Below are positions 36,297 to 45,169 of a stretch of 64,000 nt of DNA, one piece after another. Source of the stretch: an uncultured Bacteriovoracaceae bacterium (GTDB taxonomy: Bacteria > Bdellovibrionota > Bacteriovoracia > Bacteriovoracales > Bacteriovoracaceae). The stretch's first letter is position 1; each line of letters begins with the position of its first letter. The notes under the pieces are model-generated. The model was not told the DNA's origin. It searched no databases and was given only the letters and a program-made list of their open reading frames with translations. A program made the position numbers and the translations under genes. The stretch is taken from the NCBI GenBank assembly GCA_938017795.1, contig CALIJZ010000010.1, positions 16,457-80,456 of the forward strand. The letters run 5' to 3'.

Positions 36297-38015
36297 ATGA
36301 GCTTAGTTCATGAGATTGATTCAATTAAGGCAGATGCACTTAAAGATATTGACTATTATTTTGAAGGTGTATTCACAAACTCTGGAGTACTAGAAGGTAG
36401 TTCCTTTTTTCAGGAACTAATACGACGACTTGAGTATAAAATAATCCCTCGAGTTTATCATGATCGAGACGTTAGAAAATTTATTTTTGTTCCTCGAATT
36501 AGGAAGGCTTTAAAGAGTGAAACTTACTCTGACTGTGATATAAAAGAGATTTTCCAAGCTATTTCAAATTTAAATACTCGATCTAAAGATGTCATTGAAA
36601 GAGAATTAGTTAAAGCTTTGGAATTAAACTTGTTAAGATTTAAATATCATTTGAACGCCTCAAGTTTTCATATGAAAAACTTATGTCACCCTGAAGAAAT
36701 ACTTAATGTTGAAAAAATCGAATTCCTATTTAGTACTTATAAAGAGAATTATTCACGAGAAAGCATTGATCAGCTCAAGGATGTTTTAAGTAAAAAAGTT
36801 TCAAAGTTAGAAAAATCTAAATATATAGGAAATAGTGGGGTTTCTTTTGATTTATCCTATCGATACTTAATTAGCGAAGATTTATTAAAAAGATTTGTAA
36901 AACTCTTAAGCTTTCATTATTTCTTAAAAAGCAATCACTTCTCAGAGGAGCTTTATGATTTTTTTAAAATCCTAAAGTCAGAGATAGTAAAGTCAAGATC
37001 TGTATTTTCTTTAATTGGCAATTATTGGTCAATTATAAATTATGAGGCGACTGAATACTCCGCTCGTTTGGGAAGGAAATATGCAAGTTCATCTTTGACG
37101 GGTATCTTTTCAATTTTCAAGAGTGCTTTGATTGGAGGGTGCTTTGTTGGGCTCTTAGCATTTATTAAACCACTTCTAAGTATTGAACTTGTAAATCATA
37201 CATTTCTTAAATACCTAACTCATGCTGGCCTTTATTGTTTTATTTTTCTATGTATTTATTTTTGTAAAGGGGTGTTAGCAACGAAGCAACCAGCGAAGAT
37301 TATATGTTCAATTTTAAATATCTTAGATACAAAAGATCAATCTGATCAATCTCTTGGTGAGATTTCCAAGCTATTAAGGATGTCTATCGTTAATCAGTTT
37401 TTTTCTATCATAGGTAATGTTATTGCTGCCATTGGCTGTTCATATCTTCTTTTTTTTCTTTTTGATAAAATTAGTTTCTCTCCACTTGATAGTACTGTTT
37501 TAATTAATGAGTTTAATAGTCTGAATTTTTGGGAGTCCAAGTCTTTAATTTATGCTTGTATCGCTGGAGTATGGTTAGTATTAAGTGGTATTGCTGGCGG
37601 GCTTGTAGATAATTGGTATAGAGAGAAAAATTTTCACCTTGCTCACAATAGAGAATTTTCTTCTCTAGCTAAAAAATGCTTTAAGTTTTTCGCAGAGCAT
37701 ATTGGGCAGATCGCTTCAAGTGTTTTTCTAGCGCTAGCCTTAGGTTTTTCTCCCTATTTAGGCCATCTACTAGGACTAGATTTATCGATTAGACACGTTA
37801 CTTTTGCTAGTGCCCAGGTACCATATATTTTTTTCTCATCATCTACTTTTGAATTAAGTACTTTTACCCCAGTATTGCTGGGGCTTATAGCTATTGGTTT
37901 TTTTAATGTTTTAGTGGGATATATTTTAACGTTTTATATGCTTTTTAAGTCAAGGGAAATGAAATCTCATAATATGAGAAAGTTATTTTTGAAATTGTTT
38001 TTTATAAAGCCATAG
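36297..38015 (+). CDS. Gcr-type membrane protein (PF10136, so-called site-specific recombinase)
   Basis: A 572-residue protein with a helical soluble N-terminal half and about six membrane helices from residue ~265 on. Late motifs GGLVDNWY and LGLDLSIRHVTFASAQ recall the PF10136 family, first named Gcr site-specific recombinase in Neisseria. That name is doubtful for an integral membrane protein with no recombinase active site, and a transport or envelope role is more likely. It is divergent from the MscS gene with 56 bases between them. Recognition is by memory of motifs only. Confidence 0.55.
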   Translation: MSLVHEIDSIKADALKDIDYYFEGVFTNSGVLEGSSFFQELIRRLEYKIIPRVYHDRDVRKFIFVPRIRKALKSETYSDCDIKEIFQAISNLNTRSKDVIERELVKALELNLLRFKYHLNASSFHMKNLCHPEEILNVEKIEFLFSTYKENYSRESIDQLKDVLSKKVSKLEKSKYIGNSGVSFDLSYRYLISEDLLKRFVKLLSFHYFLKSNHFSEELYDFFKILKSEIVKSRSVFSLIGNYWSIINYEATEYSARLGRKYASSSLTGIFSIFKSALIGGCFVGLLAFIKPLLSIELVNHTFLKYLTHAGLYCFIFLCIYFCKGVLATKQPAKIICSILNILDTKDQSDQSLGEISKLLRMSIVNQFFSIIGNVIAAIGCSYLLFFLFDKISFSPLDSTVLINEFNSLNFWESKSLIYACIAGVWLVLSGIAGGLVDNWYREKNFHLAHNREFSSLAKKCFKFFAEHIGQIASSVFLALALGFSPYLGHLLGLDLSIRHVTFASAQVPYIFFSSSTFELSTFTPVLLGLIAIGFFNVLVGYILTFYMLFKSREMKSHNMRKLFLKLFFIKP

Positions 38016-38035
38016 TTAAAACTAGGGCTTTATAA
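38002..38035 (+). terminator. Hairpin terminator overlapping a stop codon
   Basis: TTATAAAGCC (38002-38011) pairs with GGCTTTATAA (38026-38035). The TAG stop of the preceding gene (38013-38015) lies in the loop. TTT follows the stem. Confidence 0.7.
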
Positions 38036-38080
38036 TTTGGTATTACTAGATTCTTATTCGAAACTTATGAAAATAAAAGA

Positions 38081-38467
38081 TTATTTCAGTTTAAGTAAAT
38101 ATAATGTTTTGGAACTAAGTTCTGTGACATCATCAAGTATAGTGACGAGCTCATCAGACCCTAGTAATTCAGATTCAGATAATTTGTTTTTATAACTATT
38201 TACAAGTTTCCTGTAATTTTTAATTTCTTCTCTAGCAGATGTGATATCAAATTTTTCTTGATTAGTTTTTTCTACAGAAATATTTTTAAAGTGAATATTT
38301 ATATCATTACCTAAAGCCGATTCTACAAGGCTGTCTGTAAAGGTTTCATTTTGGGTTAAGAAAGTTTCGAAAGTTGTATGTTGCTGAACGGAATCAGTCA
38401 TCCAGTGCCACATTCTCGATTTTACATTAATTTCTAACATTTGTGATATAAGCTTTTCTAATTCCAT
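38081..38467 (-). CDS. Ferritin-like four-helix protein (DUF5856/Dps-related)
   Basis: The 128-residue all-helical protein begins LISQMLEINVKSRMWHWMTDSVQQHTTFETFL, which resembles the first helices of DUF5856 or Dps-like proteins (HW followed by a second His). Only part of a di-iron site can be seen, so ferroxidase activity is doubtful. GGAAG precedes the ATG. It sits among stress genes; a true Dps lies at 48464. Confidence 0.5.
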   Translation of the reverse strand: MELEKLISQMLEINVKSRMWHWMTDSVQQHTTFETFLTQNETFTDSLVESALGNDINIHFKNISVEKTNQEKFDITSAREEIKNYRKLVNSYKNKLSESELLGSDELVTILDDVTELSSKTLYLLKLK

Positions 38468-38550
38468 AACTTCCTTCTGGTTTTTTAGTTTGATCTATAG
38501 ATAGCAAAAGAGATGAGTAATGAAAAGTTTCCCTCTTCAAATATATTGAG

Positions 38551-38586
38551 AACTAAAGCTGTACTAATATAGTTACAGCTTTAGTT
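38551..38586. terminator. Hairpin between convergent-side genes
   Basis: AACTAAAGCTGTA (38551-38563) and TACAGCTTTAGTT (38574-38586) form a perfect 13-base stem. It follows, on the minus strand, the gene ending at 38604. The T-run is weak in both directions. Confidence 0.65.
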
Positions 38587-38603
38587 TTAGTTTAAACTCT
38601 CAT

Positions 38604-39014
38604 TTAGGCAAAACTATATGAGGATTCAAGGATGTCTGGGAGTTGATGCTTTTTAGGAATATGAATTGAAAAATCCTCATCCCATAATTGTCCAGATTGT
38701 AAGTCCCTCAAGTACATAGAGGATGAACTAGAATCTAGAAAATCTTTGATTGTCTTTAGTTTTATAAACTTATCTCCATACTTGTTATGAGTTACTTCTC
38801 CTGTTACTTCGACCTTTTTATTAAGTAATCGTTTCAGTCGGTTCTTATATCTATACTCCTTAAGAATTATATCTTCTCCTTCATTGGAATAAATAGAGAA
38901 CTTGATGGCCTTTCCTTTACGATCCCAGGCAATAGGGATGAGTGTTCCAATAATAGTTTGTTTTTTATTATTAGGAGTTTTTAGAGTCAATGTCTTATGG
39001 CAAAGTTTTTTCAT
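38604..39014 (-). CDS. Small OB-fold-like hypothetical protein
   Basis: AGGAGG eight bases before the ATG at 39014 fixes this start. The 136-residue protein has a central beta-rich part (FSIYSNEGEDIILKEYRYKN, then LLNKKVEVTGEVTHNKYG and KFIKLKTIKDF) that looks like an OB-fold nucleic-acid-binding barrel. No family is named. Its start overlaps the stop of the HPF-like gene, so the two are translated together and may both act on RNA or ribosomes. Confidence 0.55.
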   Translation of the reverse strand: MKKLCHKTLTLKTPNNKKQTIIGTLIPIAWDRKGKAIKFSIYSNEGEDIILKEYRYKNRLKRLLNKKVEVTGEVTHNKYGDKFIKLKTIKDFLDSSSSSMYLRDLQSGQLWDEDFSIHIPKKHQLPDILESSYSFA

Positions 39015-39397
39015 AATGTGTAACCTCCTGTATTGCTTTGATATTGATGCTCCATTATTGGTAATGCGTTTTTTGGTGAAAAGCGATCTTTCTTCCAATT
39101 TGCTATTTGTTGGTCAATTTCCAATTTAAGTTCCTCATATATCTCTAAAGGATCATCTCCTAATGAATTTGCTTCGAATTGCTTGCCAGCAGAGTTAATA
39201 ACTAAATCACCCTGTATACGAGATCCTATATTGGTGAAATTTAATTTGATAGTGGAATAAGATGGCGATCGAACTTCTAATGTTTTTAACTTTTGTTTAA
39301 TTTTGAATACTTGATCACTTGATAACTTAATCCCAACCTCATTAATTGAGAAGTTTTCAAAAAAAGTAGGGTTGAGATAGTCTGTCAATGCTTTCAT
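39011..39397 (-). CDS. Diverged ribosome hibernation factor-like protein
   Basis: The ATG at 39397 follows AAGGAGG. In the 128 residues, the part from ~20 to 105 follows the HPF/RaiA order: VGIKLSSDQVFKIKQKLKTLE, then VRSPSYSTIKLNFTNIG, DLVINSAGKQFEANSLGDDPLEIYEELKLEIDQQI and a basic WKKDR. The C-terminal 20 residues are unrelated to the long-HPF dimer domain. It probably regulates ribosomes in stress. It is less canonical than the copy at 33314. Confidence 0.55.
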   Translation of the reverse strand: MKALTDYLNPTFFENFSINEVGIKLSSDQVFKIKQKLKTLEVRSPSYSTIKLNFTNIGSRIQGDLVINSAGKQFEANSLGDDPLEIYEELKLEIDQQIANWKKDRFSPKNALPIMEHQYQSNTGGYTL

Positions 39398-39638
39398 AGA
39401 ACCTCCTTGCTTCAAGATTTGTATACGTTTCTTTTATTAAAGAACTCGTATGATAGTTATGTATGCTTGAAGCTTGAGTTTTTTGATAAGAAGCTTGATT
39501 GTAAAAAGTTCTTCTTTAATCAAAAATTCAAGCCTCAAAGCTTTATTAGTAATAAAAGATGTTTTCTTCATCATCTTTTAAAAAGATAAATTCATAAAAA
39601 AAATTGTCAAGGGTAGTCTGAAAAAAAATATTAAAGGG

Positions 39639-39666
39639 TTGACACTAATTCTAATGCACCCAATTT
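39639..39666 (+). promoter_or_regulatory. Candidate heat-shock-type promoter before the Hsp20 genes
   Basis: TTGACA (39639-39644), a 14-base spacer and CCCAATTT (39659-39666) resemble a sigma-32 promoter (CTTGAA, 11-16 bases, CCCCATnT). A sigma-70 reading of TTGACA with AATTTA 17 bases on is equally possible. The rest of 39398-39638 shows no gene. Confidence 0.4.
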
Positions 39667-39720
39667 AAAAGTAAGATGTGCAGCTAATAAAAGCTGTAAA
39701 ACTTATTATTCAAGGAGGTA

Positions 39721-40011
39721 TTGATGAAAAAAAGTGTTTGTAAACTTATGTTTCTTGTTGTTTTTACCTTGATGTTTTCAGGTAAATTAATCGCCGGAAA
39801 CGTGACCTATCAAGATGGGGAGAAAGAATCCATGAGAAGTTTAAGTTTCTTAGTTGATTATCCTTGTACGTCTTCAAGGATGAACTACCCATTAAAAAGT
39901 ATGATTGATGAAAGCTGCAATCAAAATTCAACTTTTAAACTTTATAATAAAGTTGATGATTTCTCAGCAGGTTTTAATCAGAACAATAATTTCAAACAAA
40001 CAATTAACTAA
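39721..40011 (+). CDS. Small secreted protein in Hsp20 operon
   Basis: AAGGAGG seven bases before the ATG and a clear signal peptide (cleavage near residue 25, LIAG) support a real 96-residue gene. The mature ~70 residues are polar with two Cys (YPCTSS, ESCNQN). The Hsp20 gene follows 14 bases later, so this exported protein is probably induced with it. No family is recognised. Confidence 0.6.
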   Translation: MMKKSVCKLMFLVVFTLMFSGKLIAGNVTYQDGEKESMRSLSFLVDYPCTSSRMNYPLKSMIDESCNQNSTFKLYNKVDDFSAGFNQNNNFKQTIN

Positions 40012-40025
40012 CAAGGAGGAACTAC

Positions 40026-40511
40026 ATGTTCAGAACAACATTTTTACCATTAGAAGAGATGAAAATTCACCCTGCTTTTTGGGGATTTAAAAGAGACTTT
40101 TTCCAGGAAAAATATGAGATGGATAATCTCTTGGAGGGTAGTAAAAGTAATTTTATGAATTTTAAAGAGACAGATAAAGCTTATTTATTCAGTATAGACT
40201 TCCCAGGAGTGAGCAAAAGTGACCTTGGAATTGAAATTGAGAATGATAAAATTTTAATTTCAGGCACTAGGAAAAGCTCTTTTTCTGAAACGTTGAAAGA
40301 CCAGGAGATTTCAAGAGTTGTAAATGTTCCTAAATTTGTAGATAAGAATAAGATCCAAGCTTATCATGAAAATGGAGTACTTTATATTTCGCTTCCTAAG
40401 TTGGAGAAGCCTAAAGCTCGAAAAATAAAAATCTCTGATGGTATTAAAGAGTCTTCTTGGAAAAATCTTTTAGGTTTTGAAAAGAAGGACAATAAGATTA
40501 CTGTTTCTTAG
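40026..40511 (+). CDS. Hsp20-family small heat-shock chaperone
   Basis: The 161-residue protein has an alpha-crystallin domain at ~40-140: DKAYLFSIDFPGVSKSDLGIEIENDKILISG, then SRVVNVPKFVDKNKIQAYHENGVLYISLPK, with the A/G-x-L-like GVLYISLPK strand. Small heat-shock proteins hold unfolding proteins without ATP. AAGGAGG lies upstream of ATG. The C-terminal I-x-I anchor is represented by RKIKI. It is followed by a clear terminator. Together with the upstream gene it forms a two-gene unit. Confidence 0.9.
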   Translation: MFRTTFLPLEEMKIHPAFWGFKRDFFQEKYEMDNLLEGSKSNFMNFKETDKAYLFSIDFPGVSKSDLGIEIENDKILISGTRKSSFSETLKDQEISRVVNVPKFVDKNKIQAYHENGVLYISLPKLEKPKARKIKISDGIKESSWKNLLGFEKKDNKITVS

Positions 40512-40518
40512 AAAATCC

Positions 40519-40545
40519 ATGCTTGGGGGCAATGCCTCCAAGCAT
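40519..40545 (+). terminator. Rho-independent terminator
   Basis: ATGCTTGGGGGC and GCCTCCAAGCAT pair over 12 bases (one G-U) around a three-base loop, followed by TTT. It ends the Hsp20 unit. Confidence 0.85.
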
Positions 40546-40631
40546 TTTAAGTGAATATTTAGAGTTGGTTAAATTTTTACTAAAAACAAGTCTTTAATAT
40601 TAATCAAACATTTTATTAAAGTGAATAAAAT

Positions 40632-41543
40632 TTAAAAAGGTGCATACTCATCAGGCTTAGTTGATGGAATTGTCCATCTCTGTTTTGCAGACAAATTTTG
40701 GTCATGATTAATATTTCTTGGAATCTGCATTTGATCTCCATACAACCAAAGAATCAAGTTTGTTCTTTCTCCACTGAGAATTGGTTGAGCTGCGTGTACG
40801 ACACTCCCTCTATGAATCATTGCAACACCTGGCTTGAAAGATAGTCTATTCACTTTCCCTGTATTAGGATCGTGAAAGTCAACTTCTGAACCTGTGAACT
40901 CTTCATCTGGTAGATTTAAATTAATGTTTAAAGTTACTGAGGATGCATCGGAATGCATACGAATAGATGTATCTTTTTCTGGTTGATACTGTATCGAAAA
41001 ACCAAAAGTTTGTGTGTCATAACCTATAATCTCTGGGAATAAGAGGCGAGCAATTGGCCTCATGTATCTATCAAGTAACTCTTTATAGAGAACTTGAAAT
41101 GATGGAGCAGCAAGGTAGCCCTCTGATCGTTGATCTAACATGGCCCCTTTTCTATTTAGAACAATTCCATAAGGAGGTCTAAGTGGAATATTAGCTTTAT
41201 CAATTTTATCTAAATAGTCTCGAAACTCTTTTAATTTTTCAGGATTAAAAAATTGAAACTGATAGACTCCAGGTGATACTTCTTCAAGCAGGTCTTGAAC
41301 AAAGTTTTCTTTTTCTGGATCAAGCCATGCTTGATCAATAACTTCTGCTAGCTTTTTATCAATGAGGTGATTACTTAAAAAATCAAATGAACATTTTTCA
41401 CTATCTTCCCATTCTTTCCACGCATTAACGAGCAAGCTTTTATTTTTATTCCAAAAATCTTTAACATTATAATCTCTTCTGAGAACCTCATCTCTTGAGG
41501 GCTCTTCTAAATTTCTGGCTTTTTCTAAATTTATCATAGACAT
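40632..41543 (-). CDS. 2-oxoglutarate/Fe(II)-dependent dioxygenase
   Basis: The 303-residue protein has the facial-triad pattern HSD (in RMHSDASSVTLNINLN) and a distal His with the 2-oxoglutarate-binding Arg (VVHAAQPILSGERTNLILW). The fold resembles prolyl-4-hydroxylase-type or PKHD-type dioxygenases. GGAGAC lies five bases before the ATG; a second ATG two codons on is possible. It is next to a quinone oxidoreductase gene on the same strand (16 bases apart), so they may form one unit under the divergent LysR regulator. Substrate is unknown. Confidence 0.8.
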   Translation of the reverse strand: MSMINLEKARNLEEPSRDEVLRRDYNVKDFWNKNKSLLVNAWKEWEDSEKCSFDFLSNHLIDKKLAEVIDQAWLDPEKENFVQDLLEEVSPGVYQFQFFNPEKLKEFRDYLDKIDKANIPLRPPYGIVLNRKGAMLDQRSEGYLAAPSFQVLYKELLDRYMRPIARLLFPEIIGYDTQTFGFSIQYQPEKDTSIRMHSDASSVTLNINLNLPDEEFTGSEVDFHDPNTGKVNRLSFKPGVAMIHRGSVVHAAQPILSGERTNLILWLYGDQMQIPRNINHDQNLSAKQRWTIPSTKPDEYAPF

Positions 41544-41559
41544 CTATGTCTCCTTTTTT

Positions 41560-42546
41560 CTAAATTGAAACGACAATTTTCCCAAGTGCCGTTGCACTGG
41601 CGAGGTGATCGTGGGCCTTACCGATCTCTTCTAGCTTAAAGTCTTTTTTATCTATATAGGGCTTCATATTTCCTGAATCTATGATCTTAGATAATTCAGA
41701 TAAAATTTCACCATGAACTTCTCTTTTATGATTATAGAGCATTGGGATAAGCATAAAGATGACATGAAGAGACAATCCTTTGAAGTGAGCAGTAGTTAAA
41801 TCTATTTCTACCAAAGAAACCGTTGTCGCAATATGAGCATTTAAAGCAGCAGCATTAAAAGAATTAATTAAATTAGCTCCACCAACAGAATCAAAAATAA
41901 CATCAAATCCTGTACCATTCGTATATTTTTCAACATAATTCTCTACCGTTTCATTTTTAAAATTTATAGGAGTCGCTCCTAGATCTTTAATTAGATTTAA
42001 TTGCTCGTCTGTTCCACCAGTTGAGAAAACCTCAGCTCCAAAGTACTTTGCAAGTTGCACAGCTAAGTGACCAACTCCTCCTGCACCACCGTGAACTAAA
42101 ACTTTTTGTCCTTTGTGAACGGCCGCTCTTGTTAGACCCTCATAAGCAGTAATTCCAACCAGTGGTATGCCAGCAGCTTCTTTCATAGATAAAGACTTCG
42201 GCTTTAAAGCGACAAGCTTTTCATCAGCAAGCATATATTCAGCTAAAGTCCCTTGAAGATCAGCTAATCCACCTGCACAGCCATAAACCTCGTCTCCAAC
42301 TGAAAACTTTGTAGTTCCTTCTCCTACTTTTTCCACAGTACCAGCAAAATCCATTCCTAGGATTGCAGGAGGGTCAGGCGATAAAGGAAGGTCTTTACCC
42401 ATCTGACGAATCATAGTATCTACTGTATTAACACTGGTTGCAGCGACTTTTACTAAAATATGACCTGGTTTTAGAGAAGGCGTTTCTACCTCAGACTTTT
42501 CAAAAACCTCTGTTCCACCAAATTTGTTAATAATCATAGCTTTCAT
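41560..42546 (-). CDS. Zinc-independent MDR alcohol dehydrogenase / quinone oxidoreductase
   Basis: A 328-residue medium-chain dehydrogenase with the N-terminal GroES-like domain (LGMDFAGTVEKVGEG) and NADPH fold VHGGAGGVGHLAVQLAK. The catalytic zinc Cys/His set of alcohol dehydrogenases is absent, as in quinone oxidoreductases (QOR). AGGTTT lies upstream of ATG. It is divergent from a LysR regulator, a common layout for redox-responsive QOR genes, with 106 bases between. Confidence 0.88.
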   Translation of the reverse strand: MKAMIINKFGGTEVFEKSEVETPSLKPGHILVKVAATSVNTVDTMIRQMGKDLPLSPDPPAILGMDFAGTVEKVGEGTTKFSVGDEVYGCAGGLADLQGTLAEYMLADEKLVALKPKSLSMKEAAGIPLVGITAYEGLTRAAVHKGQKVLVHGGAGGVGHLAVQLAKYFGAEVFSTGGTDEQLNLIKDLGATPINFKNETVENYVEKYTNGTGFDVIFDSVGGANLINSFNAAALNAHIATTVSLVEIDLTTAHFKGLSLHVIFMLIPMLYNHKREVHGEILSELSKIIDSGNMKPYIDKKDFKLEEIGKAHDHLASATALGKIVVSI

Positions 42547-42652
42547 ATTTAAACCTCCATTTAAGTTGTTAAGTTATTATATTTACGTTTTAAAGTTTTG
42601 ATAATATAGTCAATCTAAGAATCAGTTTTTAGTTTTTATTGATAATAAGCAT

Positions 42653-43558
42653 ATGAATATTGAACACCTTAAGTTATTTACTCGGGTAGCAGTTTTGGAA
42701 AATATCAGCCAAGCAGGTAAAGAGCTTGGCCTTTCTCCAGCAGTATCGAGTTCTCATATTAATAAGTTAGAAAGTGACCTAGGTACTCGTCTTATACATA
42801 GAACAACCAGAAAAGTTTCATTAAGTGAAGAAGGGGAAGCTTTTTTACCTCATGCTATGGGAATTCTTGAAAGTATTGAAGCAGGAAAGGCGTCAATAGG
42901 TGCTGGCTCTATTTCTCCAAAAGGAAAATTAAGAATTACGGCTCCAGCTTCTTTTGGAAGGATGCATATAATTCCTGCTCTGGATGAATTCTTATCTAAA
43001 TACCCAGATCTCGATGTAGAAATGCATCTTAGTGATTCAATAGTTGATCTGGTTGAAGGTGGTTATGATGTTGCCATTAGGGACGCATCAATGAATGATT
43101 CATCTATGATTGCTAGAAAGCTTGCCTCAGATAATAGGGTTATATGTGCTTCACAGGAATATATTTCAAAGTTTGGTAGGCCAGAGAAACCAGAAGATTT
43201 AAAAAAACATCGTTGTGTTAATTTAATGGGACTTGAGTCTTGGATCTTTGAAACACCTAAAGGACAAAAAACTATAAAGACCAATAATAGATTTCGTACA
43301 GATAATGGGGAAGCTGCACGGGATGCAGCTATTCAAGGATTGGGGATTACTTTAACTTCTACTTGGTGTAGCTACGAGCAATTAAAGTCTGGAGAGTTAC
43401 AACAGGTATTAAGTGATTATCCTTTAGTTTCTAATGTTGATCTTTGGGCGGTTTATCCAAGTTCTAGATTGTTGGCTCCAAAAGTTAGAGTTTTTATAGA
43501 CTATTTAGTTGAGTGCTTTTCCGAGACTCCATATTGGGATAAAAATCTACTTTCTTAA
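42653..43558 (+). CDS. LysR-family transcriptional regulator
   Basis: The 301-residue protein has the typical LysR N-terminal helix-turn-helix (MNIEHLKLFTRVAVLENISQAGKELGLSPAVSSSHI is positions 1-36) and a periplasmic-binding-like effector domain from ~90 with GKLRITAPASFG. The match is to the CrgA/DmlR-like subgroup. It lies between a divergent QOR gene and a downstream short-chain dehydrogenase, either of which it probably controls in response to a redox-active small molecule. Confidence 0.92.
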   Translation: MNIEHLKLFTRVAVLENISQAGKELGLSPAVSSSHINKLESDLGTRLIHRTTRKVSLSEEGEAFLPHAMGILESIEAGKASIGAGSISPKGKLRITAPASFGRMHIIPALDEFLSKYPDLDVEMHLSDSIVDLVEGGYDVAIRDASMNDSSMIARKLASDNRVICASQEYISKFGRPEKPEDLKKHRCVNLMGLESWIFETPKGQKTIKTNNRFRTDNGEAARDAAIQGLGITLTSTWCSYEQLKSGELQQVLSDYPLVSNVDLWAVYPSSRLLAPKVRVFIDYLVECFSETPYWDKNLLS

Positions 43559-43687
43559 GTTTTAAGTGATTAAAATCGAACTAGTTTTAATTATCAATGA
43601 AATCTAAAAACTGATTATCTAACCATACCTCTTATCAAAAAAGAAAACTAACTATAAAGTTTAGTTAGAATTTAAAGGGAGATAAAC

Positions 43688-44461
43688 ATGAATAAAAAAA
43701 CAATCTTAATAACAGGGGCAACAGACGGTATTGGGCTAGAAACAGCCAAGAAATTAAAATCTTTAGGTCATATTGTTATTATTCACGGCAGAAATCCTGA
43801 GAAATTAAAAAAAGTCTCTTCTGAATTAGAAGTTGAATTTTTTAAAGCCGACTTCTCAAACCTCTCAGAGGTCAATGCTATGGCTGATGAGATTTTAGAG
43901 AAATATAAAAGTCTGGATGTTTTGATTAATAATGCAGGAGTCTTTAAAACCTCTAAACCTAGGACGAATGATGGATACGATGTTCGTTATGTCGTAAATA
44001 CATTTGCTCCTTACTTACTTACAAAAAAAATAATTCCAATACTAAGAGATGGAAGAGTGATCAACCTTTCTTCAGCAGCTCAGGCATCAGTTGATTTTGA
44101 AGCATTAATGGGAAAAACGCAGATGAGTGACTTTGAAGCTTATGCTCAAAGCAAACTTGCAATTACTATGTGGTCTAGACATATGGCAAATGAACTTGGG
44201 AGTGAAGGTCCTACTATTCTTGCGGTCAACCCAGCTTCTTTACTTGGAACCAAGATGGTAAAAGAAGGATTTAATACAGAAGGCAATGATATAAATATTG
44301 GAGTTAATATCATCACTAGTTTATCACTGGATGCTGAACATGCTCAGCACTCAGGACAATATTATGATAACGATAATAAAAGGTATTCTGCTCCTCAAGC
44401 AGACGGACTTGATGATGCTAAGGCAAAAAAAATAGTAGAACTTATTGAAGAGATAATATGA
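43688..44461 (+). CDS. Short-chain dehydrogenase/reductase
   Basis: The Rossmann motif TGATDGIG (TGxxxGxG) is near the N-terminus, NNAG follows at ~86-89, and the catalytic Ser with YAQSK (Tyr-x3-Lys) is at ~150. The 257-residue length is normal for classical SDRs acting on alcohols, ketones or retinol-like substrates with NAD(P)H. AAAGGGAG precedes the ATG. Located downstream of LysR, it likely belongs to the same redox regulon as the QOR gene. Confidence 0.9.
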   Translation: MNKKTILITGATDGIGLETAKKLKSLGHIVIIHGRNPEKLKKVSSELEVEFFKADFSNLSEVNAMADEILEKYKSLDVLINNAGVFKTSKPRTNDGYDVRYVVNTFAPYLLTKKIIPILRDGRVINLSSAAQASVDFEALMGKTQMSDFEAYAQSKLAITMWSRHMANELGSEGPTILAVNPASLLGTKMVKEGFNTEGNDINIGVNIITSLSLDAEHAQHSGQYYDNDNKRYSAPQADGLDDAKAKKIVELIEEII

Positions 44462-44575
44462 AGTATATAATTACAAAATCCAGAATTTATAACAATTAAG
44501 TGTGTATTTAAATATGAAGCATTTGGGCGAGACTGAATCTTTGGAAAAAGTAAAATTCTAAGAGAAGATAGCAGT

Positions 44576-45070
44576 ATGAAAGATGTACGCGTAGAAGTAA
44601 AAAGAATCAATGGCTATTTAAAAGAGATAACAACCTTTCTAGATTCTTCTGGGAAGCCAATTAGCCATGTCGTTAACCCCATCATGACTGAGCTACGTCC
44701 AAGAGATGTGTTACAAATCTTTGTTGGAGTAATGATCTTTGGAGCACCGCTTTGTTATACGGAAGAAATTTGGAATCTTAGTATTGAGATCAGTCTGATA
44801 AATTTGAACTTAATTAATATAATAGGTTTCATATTATTATCATCGTTTGTTTATATGAACTTCTATCGATTTAAGATTAAAGGAAATGTAATTAATTTTT
44901 TGAAGCGATCGTGTGCAATTTATACTATTACTTTTGTGACGATTGGATTGTTTTTACTTTTAATAGGCAAACTTCCTCTTCAAGAAAGCTTTCTAATAGG
45001 CTATAAACGTGTTTCTCTAATTGCTTTTCCTAGTTTATTCAGTGCTGCGATTAGTGACTTGTTAAAATGA
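44576..45070 (+). CDS. DUF2391-type integral membrane protein
   Basis: The 164-residue protein has a soluble N-terminal ~40 residues, then LRPRDVLQIFVGVMIFGAPLCYTEEIWNLS, and four membrane helices ending YKRVSLIAFPSLFSAAISD. This order matches DUF2391 (PF09622), an uncharacterised membrane family of marine and soil bacteria. An acidic TEE inside the first helix hairpin is conserved in my memory of the family. Function unknown; membrane-stress genes surround it. Confidence 0.7.
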   Translation: MKDVRVEVKRINGYLKEITTFLDSSGKPISHVVNPIMTELRPRDVLQIFVGVMIFGAPLCYTEEIWNLSIEISLINLNLINIIGFILLSSFVYMNFYRFKIKGNVINFLKRSCAIYTITFVTIGLFLLLIGKLPLQESFLIGYKRVSLIAFPSLFSAAISDLLK

Positions 45071-45169
45071 TTTCAATTTCTGTTTTTTAGTGGTGCTTAG
45101 AATATTTAAAAACCTAAAATCTAAATGAAATAAATATTTTCATTTTTAATGATTCACTTTGAAAAGTAT

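Noticed and set aside
36297..38015. Using the PF10136 recombinase-named protein as the island integrase
   Set aside because: It is an integral membrane protein with no tyrosine- or serine-recombinase active-site motifs and is not next to an attachment site, so it does not explain mobility.
39407..39589. 60-codon plus-strand frame upstream of the Hsp20 unit
   Set aside because: No supported start, overlaps the 5' end of the HPF-like gene, and its sequence looks like random AT-rich translation.
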